Source: Spirosoma fluviale
GTDB taxonomy: Bacteria; Bacteroidota; Bacteroidia; Cytophagales; Spirosomataceae
Assembly (NCBI RefSeq): GCF_900230225.1
Contig: NZ_OCNH01000001.1
Coordinates: forward strand, 124,001 to 188,000
Reading direction: 5' to 3'
Length of the DNA: 64,000 nucleotides
Under the pieces are notes generated by a model that worked only from the letters and a program-made list of their open reading frames with translations, had not been told where the DNA came from and searched no databases. A program made the translations under genes and the position numbers. Shown piece by piece: positions 58,655 through 64,000 of the stretch. How positions within the stretch are numbered: the first letter of the stretch is position 1; each line of letters opens with the position of its first letter.

Positions 58655-59893
58655 TTAATCAGTAGTAGATAATCTGCGCCCCAGCCACCAGAACCCACCA
58701 GCCGACAGCAGGCTGATACCAGCAATAACCAGCCAATGGATGGAGAAACCGAAATGAGCCACCACCTGTGACCCGATTGCCGGGGAGAGCGTTTGGGCCA
58801 GCGCTCCGCTCATACCGGCCAGCGCCAGGTACTGCCCGCGTGTGGCCGGACTGGCGCGTTCGACGGTGAAGGATTGAATAAACGGAATGGCCAGCATCTC
58901 GCTGAAGGTGCCAACCACAATAAAAACCAGGGCAATGGTCATTGCGGGCAGGGCAATGCTGTTGGTTAATGCCAGTAGGAGATAGGAAAAGGTTGTGAGG
59001 AGAACGCCAGTAACAATGAGACTTGTTTTTGCCCGTTTTTTCTGCTCAATGCTATACACCAGCGCCATTTCGAGACATACGATGATTAGCCCGTTCAGCG
59101 CCATTAGACTGCCAATGGTACTTTCGGTCATGTACATCACCTCCTTGAAAAACAGAGGGACAATGGAAAATAGCTGCATGAACGTGATCAGATACAGGCA
59201 GGAGCAAATGACAAAGGCAACAAACAAGCCGTCGCGGTAAGGGGACTTCGTATCAATGGTAACCGGCTGTAAATCGTCCGGATTGGCATTCGGAGCCGGA
59301 ATTCTTGCCGGTACCGGCAGACAGAGCCACAGAACAACCCCGGCGGCCAGACACGTAAGTCCGTCGGTCCAGAAGAGGAGATTGTAGCTGATCCCCGCAA
59401 TCCAGCCGCCCAGACCACCGCCCACCGACCAGCCCAGATTGATGGCTAACCGGTTGAGGGAAAAGGCGCGGGTCCGGTTCCCAACTTCCGAATAATAGGC
59501 AATAGCGGCCTGATTAGCGGGTCGAAACGCATCGCCGAGCAGGGTGAACATAAACACACTGCCACAAAGCATATAAAAGTTGGTAACAAACTGCAAGCCC
59601 AATAGAGCAAATCCGCCAAACAGCAAACTAAAGAGCTGGATGTAGTAGAACCCGAATCGGTCGGTGAGTCGCCCGCCGAGGAAAGTACCCACGAAGGCAC
59701 CCAGGCCGTAAATGGCCATGACGACACCGGCTCGTTCAACGGAGTAATGCAGGTGCTGGGTTAGGTAAAGCGTCATAAACGGCAATACCATGGTACCGCA
59801 TCGGTTGATGAGCATGACGCCCGCCAGAAGCCAGACCGATGGCGAAAGTCCACGGTAGGCCTGCTGATAAAGATGAACGGTGCGCTGAATCAT
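58655..59893 (-). CDS. MFS transporter
   Basis: A 412-residue protein with 12 predicted transmembrane segments. The first loop has the conserved GGRLTDRFGFYYI. WLLAGVMLINRCGTMVLPFM opens the fold. It belongs to the drug/sugar-efflux-like MFS branch; the substrate is unknown. The gene is followed on the minus strand by the YiaA-type gene after 126 bases and preceded by the PD-(D/E)XK gene 50 bases upstream. Confidence 0.9.
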   Translation of the reverse strand: MIQRTVHLYQQAYRGLSPSVWLLAGVMLINRCGTMVLPFMTLYLTQHLHYSVERAGVVMAIYGLGAFVGTFLGGRLTDRFGFYYIQLFSLLFGGFALLGLQFVTNFYMLCGSVFMFTLLGDAFRPANQAAIAYYSEVGNRTRAFSLNRLAINLGWSVGGGLGGWIAGISYNLLFWTDGLTCLAAGVVLWLCLPVPARIPAPNANPDDLQPVTIDTKSPYRDGLFVAFVICSCLYLITFMQLFSIVPLFFKEVMYMTESTIGSLMALNGLIIVCLEMALVYSIEQKKRAKTSLIVTGVLLTTFSYLLLALTNSIALPAMTIALVFIVVGTFSEMLAIPFIQSFTVERASPATRGQYLALAGMSGALAQTLSPAIGSQVVAHFGFSIHWLVIAGISLLSAGGFWWLGRRLSTTD

Positions 59894-59943
59894 AGCGCGA
59901 AGGTACGAGTAAACAAAATGGGGTTGGTTTCAGAAGGGTGTTG

Positions 59944-60564
59944 TCAGGTTTTTCGGCGGGCACCGGCATCTTCGCCGGGTGCTACGAAGATTTTCTTGTC
60001 TGTAATCAACGGCCGATGCTCTTCCAGGAAGGCTTTCAGCAAGCTGATTTCTTCCAGCTGTTTGTCAATAGGATGGGTAAGCGAATAGCTCTCTACATAA
60101 ACTTCCGAACGGCCGTCGGGCTGAAACTCGGCAATGACGTATTCCATCAGTTTAATTCCTTTGCGTTTGAGGGCGTGCAGGTAAAGGTTCTGGTGGTTAT
60201 GCGTAAACCGCCCCGCCTGATACGAAGCCGTCGTTTTTAAATCCACGGCTTTGAACTTGCCGATCAGGTCGACATAGCCGTAAAACAGCACATCGTCGAT
60301 TTCCCACTGGCAATAGACCTGCGTGTCGACAATGGGACGGGGGAGCAGTTTTCGGACTTTTTTGATAATCTCCGGGTCGAAGCGGTCTTCGTTGGTACCC
60401 TTCACAACGGCTTCTTCAAATGAAACGCCACGCTCCTGAGCGGCTGTTGTAGGCGTAGGCACCCGGTTTATGGAATCAATCAGCTCCTGCGCCGATAGAT
60501 TCCCGCCCCGTGCATAACGGGCGAAGAAATTGAGCAGAGACGGGTAAAAACGGTAGTTGATCAT
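59944..60564 (-). CDS. PD-(D/E)XK nuclease-superfamily protein of unknown role
   Basis: A 206-residue protein with the PD-(D/E)XK core: FYGYVDLIG with the Asp and KAVDLKTTA with the Asp-Leu-Lys triad, followed by a QNLYLHALK helix. An N-terminal helical part includes EERGVSFEEAVVKG-like residues (sequence around VSFEEAVVKG), which supply a conserved Glu. This architecture resembles Cas4/RecB-type or phage-type nuclease proteins, but no partner genes are near. Function unknown. Confidence 0.78.
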   Translation of the reverse strand: MINYRFYPSLLNFFARYARGGNLSAQELIDSINRVPTPTTAAQERGVSFEEAVVKGTNEDRFDPEIIKKVRKLLPRPIVDTQVYCQWEIDDVLFYGYVDLIGKFKAVDLKTTASYQAGRFTHNHQNLYLHALKRKGIKLMEYVIAEFQPDGRSEVYVESYSLTHPIDKQLEEISLLKAFLEEHRPLITDKKIFVAPGEDAGARRKT

Positions 60565-60626
60565 CGTGACAAGATTCGGTTTACGGCAGCCGAAGCCCCG
60601 AAACCTGTAAACCCGAAACCCCGTAC

Positions 60627-61070
60627 TTAGTTTCTTACCACCAGCAGTACACCGGCCACAATAAGCAGTACACCGAGCAGTCGCCAGCCGTTGGCGGGGT
60701 GGAGCGTGAAACCCAACAGGCCATAATGGTCGAGAACGATGGCCGCTACCAGTTGACCGGCTACGCTGAGGCTAACCAGGTTGGCGGTTCCAATCTTCTG
60801 GACGCTCACAATAACGGTTATCATGTAAACGGCGCCCATCACCCCGCCCATCCATTTCCACCAGCTTACCTGTTTGATGGCTTCCAGCGGAGGCACAGAC
60901 GCGCCCGATCCCATAAACAGCAAGACCAGAACGACAAAGCCGGAGCCGAACGATACGGCCGCTGCCAGAATAGGGCTGGCCATTGCCTGACGCAGATTGG
61001 CATTGACACCCGCCTGCACAGTAATGGCCATACCAATCAGGAAAGCGAAGAAAATATAAATGTAATTCAT
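60627..61070 (-). CDS. YdcZ-type (DUF606/DMT) small transporter
   Basis: The ATG at 61070 (MNYIYIFFAFLIGMAITVQAG) gives 147 residues with five hydrophobic helices. QAGVNANLRQAM after helix 1 and the last helix GVLLIVAGVLLVV are typical of the DMT-superfamily DUF606 proteins. Members work as pairs or oligomers; substrate is unknown. It is a single small gene between the PD-(D/E)XK gene and a DUF885 gene. Confidence 0.88.
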   Translation of the reverse strand: MNYIYIFFAFLIGMAITVQAGVNANLRQAMASPILAAAVSFGSGFVVLVLLFMGSGASVPPLEAIKQVSWWKWMGGVMGAVYMITVIVSVQKIGTANLVSLSVAGQLVAAIVLDHYGLLGFTLHPANGWRLLGVLLIVAGVLLVVRN

Positions 61071-61153
61071 GACTGCAAAGGTAACCAACGCCCTTCCCCC
61101 GGTATTAGACCCTACATAGTTTTCAGGAAAAATAGTTGCCTGACCCGAAGCGG

Positions 61154-62914
61154 CTAGTGAGCTGCCTGAATGTATTCATCGACAATACGTTGCAGAATCG
61201 GCATGGTTACGGTGCCCTGGCTTAAAATCAGATCATGAAAAACGCGTACATCGAACTTATCCCCAAGAGCCTTTTGCGCTTTCTGGCGTAGCTCCTTGAT
61301 CTTTAATTCACCGATTTTATACGCCAGCGCCTGACCGGGCCAGGAAATATAGCGGTCTGTTTCGGTGGTGCAGTCGTGAATGGACAGGGCCGTGTGCGAC
61401 GATAGATAGTCGATTACCTGCTGCCGGGTCCAGCCTTTGGTATGAACACCCGTGTCGACTACCAGCCGACAGGCCCGCCACATTTCGAAGGTGAGCCGCC
61501 CAAAATCGCTGTACGGGTCTTTGTAAAAGCCCATTTCTTTGCCCAGCCATTCGCAGTAAAGGCCCCATCCTTCACCAAACGAATCGACGTAAAGGCGTTT
61601 CCGGAAGTCGGGGAGGCCGGTTAACTCCTGCGACAGGGCCGATTGCAGGTGGTGACCCGGTACGGCTTCGTGCAGGGTGAGAGCTTCCAGCGTGTACAAC
61701 GGCCGACTCGCCAGATTGTACGTATTAACCCAGTAGTAACCGGGGGTTTTGCTGCTGATGGGAGCACCCACGTATCGGCCGCTGGTGTATTTAGGGGCTA
61801 GTGCATCGGGAACGGGGGCAACGCCGTACGGTTGCCGGGGTAGTTTACCGAAGAACGCCGGAAGCTTATCGTCGGCCTGTTTGGCAATGAAGCTGGCTTC
61901 TTTAAGGAGCTGGACAGGCGTTTTGGCGTAGAATTGCGGGTCGGTACGCAGGAATTTCAGGAAATCCTGAAACGAGCCCTTGAACCCCGTTTTCGTAATG
62001 AGCGCCTGCATCTCCGCCTGAATGCGGGCTACTTCCCGTAAACCCAGCTGGTGAATCGCATCGGCCGACAGGTCGAGGGTTGTGTAGTAGCGAATACGCT
62101 GCTGGTAGAAGGCGGGGCCATTGGGCAGCGCATTGGCGGCAAGCGTGCTGCGGGCACCCGGCAAATATGCGGTATCCATAAAGGCACCAAACTGGGTATA
62201 GCCTTTAACGACCCCGTCCATGACTGCTTTCTGACCGGCTTGCTGTAAACGCGCCTGGTCTTCGGGGCTGACCGAGGCTGGAAAGTGTAGGAAAGGCCCG
62301 TAAAAAACACTTCGGGTCGGGTCCGTAACAATGTGGTTTCGGTACGTTATTTCGTAGCCTTTCAGCGTGATTTTAGGGGCCGTCATGCCCGTGCGCAACC
62401 CTTCCCGCAACAGGGTTACGACATCCGAGAGGTAGGCCGGGAAGGTGTAAAGCAGTTTGATATAGCTCTCGTAATCGGCTGCGGTACGGAAGGTGAGGTA
62501 ATTGGAAATAAATGGTAAGGAGGTATGCGGACCGGAGTCGGAAGTAAAGGGATTCAGATACCCTTTCAGGTCATACTGCTCAATATCGTCCTGCATCGTG
62601 TACCGAAGCAGTTCGGCATTGACGCGCTCGGCTCCGGAGAGGGATACTGATGGAATGGCGTTGAGTTTGGCTAATTGATTCCGGTAAAAAGCAGTTTGTC
62701 GGGCTATGGCGGCTTCGGTATAAGATCCCAGGCTTTCGATCTGGGTCTTTTTACCCGCAAAAACGGCCGTCAATGGATGTTCCCGCAGTTCAAACGCCCA
62801 GGTGCTGTCAATAACCTGACGAAGTTGCTCCGAAGGCGTTTGTGCCCTGAGCGAGAGGTGTAAGCAAAAGAAAGCCAGGCTAATGCCGACGAACTGGCGT
62901 GTAGAGAAGGACAT
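61154..62914 (-). CDS. DUF885-family secreted protein (putative metallopeptidase-like)
   Basis: A 586-residue protein with signal peptide (about 1-24, ending SLRAQ). The family signature LHEAVPGHHLQSAL near residue 415 carries an HExxxxHH arrangement characteristic of DUF885 and reminiscent of gluzincin-like peptidases. ERTIDRY-like segments near the C-terminus (TTETDRYISWPGQALAYKIG) are also conserved. Activity is not proven for most members; some are described as carboxypeptidase-like. Probably periplasmic. Confidence 0.9.
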   Translation of the reverse strand: MSFSTRQFVGISLAFFCLHLSLRAQTPSEQLRQVIDSTWAFELREHPLTAVFAGKKTQIESLGSYTEAAIARQTAFYRNQLAKLNAIPSVSLSGAERVNAELLRYTMQDDIEQYDLKGYLNPFTSDSGPHTSLPFISNYLTFRTAADYESYIKLLYTFPAYLSDVVTLLREGLRTGMTAPKITLKGYEITYRNHIVTDPTRSVFYGPFLHFPASVSPEDQARLQQAGQKAVMDGVVKGYTQFGAFMDTAYLPGARSTLAANALPNGPAFYQQRIRYYTTLDLSADAIHQLGLREVARIQAEMQALITKTGFKGSFQDFLKFLRTDPQFYAKTPVQLLKEASFIAKQADDKLPAFFGKLPRQPYGVAPVPDALAPKYTSGRYVGAPISSKTPGYYWVNTYNLASRPLYTLEALTLHEAVPGHHLQSALSQELTGLPDFRKRLYVDSFGEGWGLYCEWLGKEMGFYKDPYSDFGRLTFEMWRACRLVVDTGVHTKGWTRQQVIDYLSSHTALSIHDCTTETDRYISWPGQALAYKIGELKIKELRQKAQKALGDKFDVRVFHDLILSQGTVTMPILQRIVDEYIQAAH

Positions 62915-63250
62915 GAATACGGAGGGATGTTATCGGTAAGCCCTAAGATAACGAGTTTGATGCAATCGTGAAAAACAGGGTGGTGAAAACGGCCTTTTCT
63001 CCCGAAAACAGGAAGTTATAATAAAGAACCGGTATTATTTTGCGGCCAGAACAAGGGAGGACTGCAACGTAAAGGCCCCTTTACTTGTATAGGCTATAGA
63101 TCGATCGCCGTTATGAACCGTTACCCGAAAAAATAAGCGTCTTAGTGGAATAGAATTAAATTAAAGGCAGCTTTACGAACCAAACGGGTCTTTTCCGGGT
63201 CACTGTTGGTCCAATCAGTTTAAAACCAAGTACACAATTCTCAACTTTTT

Positions 63251-63919
63251 ATGCGTAAGTTTTTCGTTACCCTGTTTGTCGTGAGTTCTTTCGTCGCAAA
63301 GGCACAAACGGCTGCATCCGATGCCCCTGTCACACCAGCCGAGCCTGCTAAATCGTCTAAAATAGAGAAGCCGTTTAAGGTAAATCTGGGTGTAGGCTAT
63401 GCCTCACCTTTAGACAAGGTGGGTACAAACGATTTCGTAAAGCCGGGCCTCGTCTATAGTCTGGAGCCGCAGTACGAACTGAGCCGAAATTTGGAAGTCG
63501 GGGTACGACTTGAGCAGGCGTTCATCAAGCGTTCGGAGGCACTGGACGGTGATATTTATAAAAACACCAAGGTAAATTCCATGCTTTCGGCGGTTGCCAC
63601 GGCCAATTATGTATTGAGGTTGAAGAGTGGTTTTCGTCCTTATATTGGCGTTGGGATTGGTGGATTTTATACCGGCGAAAGCCTGCAAACGAATCAGGTT
63701 TCGGGAACTAGTTCGGTGGTTTCTTATCCGCTGCCAGCCGCCGTCAATTTAGGTGGCCTTGGCCGAGTAGGGGTGAAGTACGGTATCCTGAACATAGAAG
63801 GTACATACAATCTTGTTAGCGATCTCAGCGTAACGAACGCGGCCAATCGGTTGACCTTGACGGCCAACAATTCATACTTCAGCGTAAAAGCGGGCTTAAC
63901 CATTGGTGGTTCCCGGTAA
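63251..63919 (+). CDS. Outer-membrane beta-barrel protein (OmpW/porin-like)
   Basis: A 222-residue protein with signal peptide (about 1-18, ending VAKAQ), then a Pro/Ala-rich linker and an eight-stranded barrel pattern: VNLGVGYASPLD, YSLEPQYELSRNLEVGVRLE, NYVLRLKSGFRPYIGVGIGG and FSVKAGLTIGGSR at the end. Typical of outer-membrane porin-family proteins of Bacteroidota. Function not known. The 336-bp region upstream (62915-63250) shows no clear element, and a perfect palindrome follows the stop. Confidence 0.85.
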   Translation: MRKFFVTLFVVSSFVAKAQTAASDAPVTPAEPAKSSKIEKPFKVNLGVGYASPLDKVGTNDFVKPGLVYSLEPQYELSRNLEVGVRLEQAFIKRSEALDGDIYKNTKVNSMLSAVATANYVLRLKSGFRPYIGVGIGGFYTGESLQTNQVSGTSSVVSYPLPAAVNLGGLGRVGVKYGILNIEGTYNLVSDLSVTNAANRLTLTANNSYFSVKAGLTIGGSR

Positions 63920-63962
63920 ATTGCATTGGAACCGTCGACGCGTCGACGGTTCCAATGCAATT
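63919..63962. terminator. Loop-less 44-bp perfect palindrome after the barrel gene
   Basis: 22-bp arms 63919-63940 and 63941-63962 are fully complementary with no spacer (centre at GACG/CGTC). It starts on the last base of the stop codon. No T-tract. Confidence 0.65.
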
Positions 63963-64000
63963 ATTGTTTGTATAGCTGCAAAAACATCTCGGCTGCGTGC

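Noticed and set aside
59944..60564. PD-(D/E)XK protein as Cas4
   Set aside because: No four-cysteine cluster and no CRISPR genes nearby.

Overview
The window looks like chromosomal DNA of a Bacteroidota bacterium, most likely a Cytophagales member near Spirosoma. The signs are a SusC/SusD pair, a type IX secretion sorting domain on an amylase, class II xylose isomerase, a Nudix-family sugar regulator, a SMUG2-type glycosylase, TAnnTTTG-like promoter boxes and a very high density of intergenic hairpins. The taxonomic call is inference from gene families, not from a marker gene. I see no rRNA, tRNA, transposase, phage gene or CRISPR array.

Layout. 0-8 kb: the 3' end of a large secreted protein, a LysR regulator, two tandem paralogous lipoproteins, a uracil-DNA glycosylase, a VWA protein, pyrB and a sulfatase. 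8-27 kb: carbohydrate utilisation. A cytoplasmic GH13 enzyme comes first, then xylA-fsa, a Nudix-type regulator, a GH10 xylanase, a LacI-type regulator followed by a GH43 enzyme, an alpha-glucuronidase-like enzyme with a CE4-type deacetylase, SusD/SusC, and a GH35-type enzyme. Together these read as a glucurono-/arabinoxylan utilisation locus: SusCD imports oligosaccharides, the GH10, GH43, CE4 and glucuronidase-like enzymes cut and debranch them, and xylose isomerase starts catabolism. No xylulokinase gene is present in the window.

Two regulatory circuits can be read from the sequence. A LacI-type palindrome (TGCAAYCGRTTGCA) occurs upstream of the xylanase, upstream of the LacI gene itself and upstream of susC. 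A different 17-bp palindrome occurs twice just upstream of xylA, next to the Nudix regulator gene. The susC leader also carries two intrinsic-terminator-like hairpins pointing in opposite directions.

27-45 kb: small secreted and ABM-like proteins, a three-subunit TAT-exported molybdenum hydroxylase (PaoABC type), an AraC regulator, a GH106-type enzyme, a Na+/H+ antiporter, a PRISE-type reductase with a zinc alcohol dehydrogenase, and a large T9SS-secreted GH13 amylase. 45-64 kb: mostly housekeeping and envelope genes (maf, GNAT, BamA-like, MarR with YceI, an orphan HsdR-N protein, AMP nucleosidase, TPR, Hsp20, a TrpF homologue, two MFS transporters, an SMP-30-like protein, argH, a PD-(D/E)XK protein, a YdcZ-type transporter, a DUF885 protein and an outer-membrane barrel).

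The intergenic DNA is unusual. Many gaps hold long, often perfect, inverted repeats. Some are classical terminators. Others are loop-less or 3-nt-loop palindromes, clusters of small hairpins sharing a CTCA loop, a 21-bp hairpin repeated 51 kb apart, and inverted elements whose arms are made of short tandem repeats; two of these flank the AMP nucleosidase gene.
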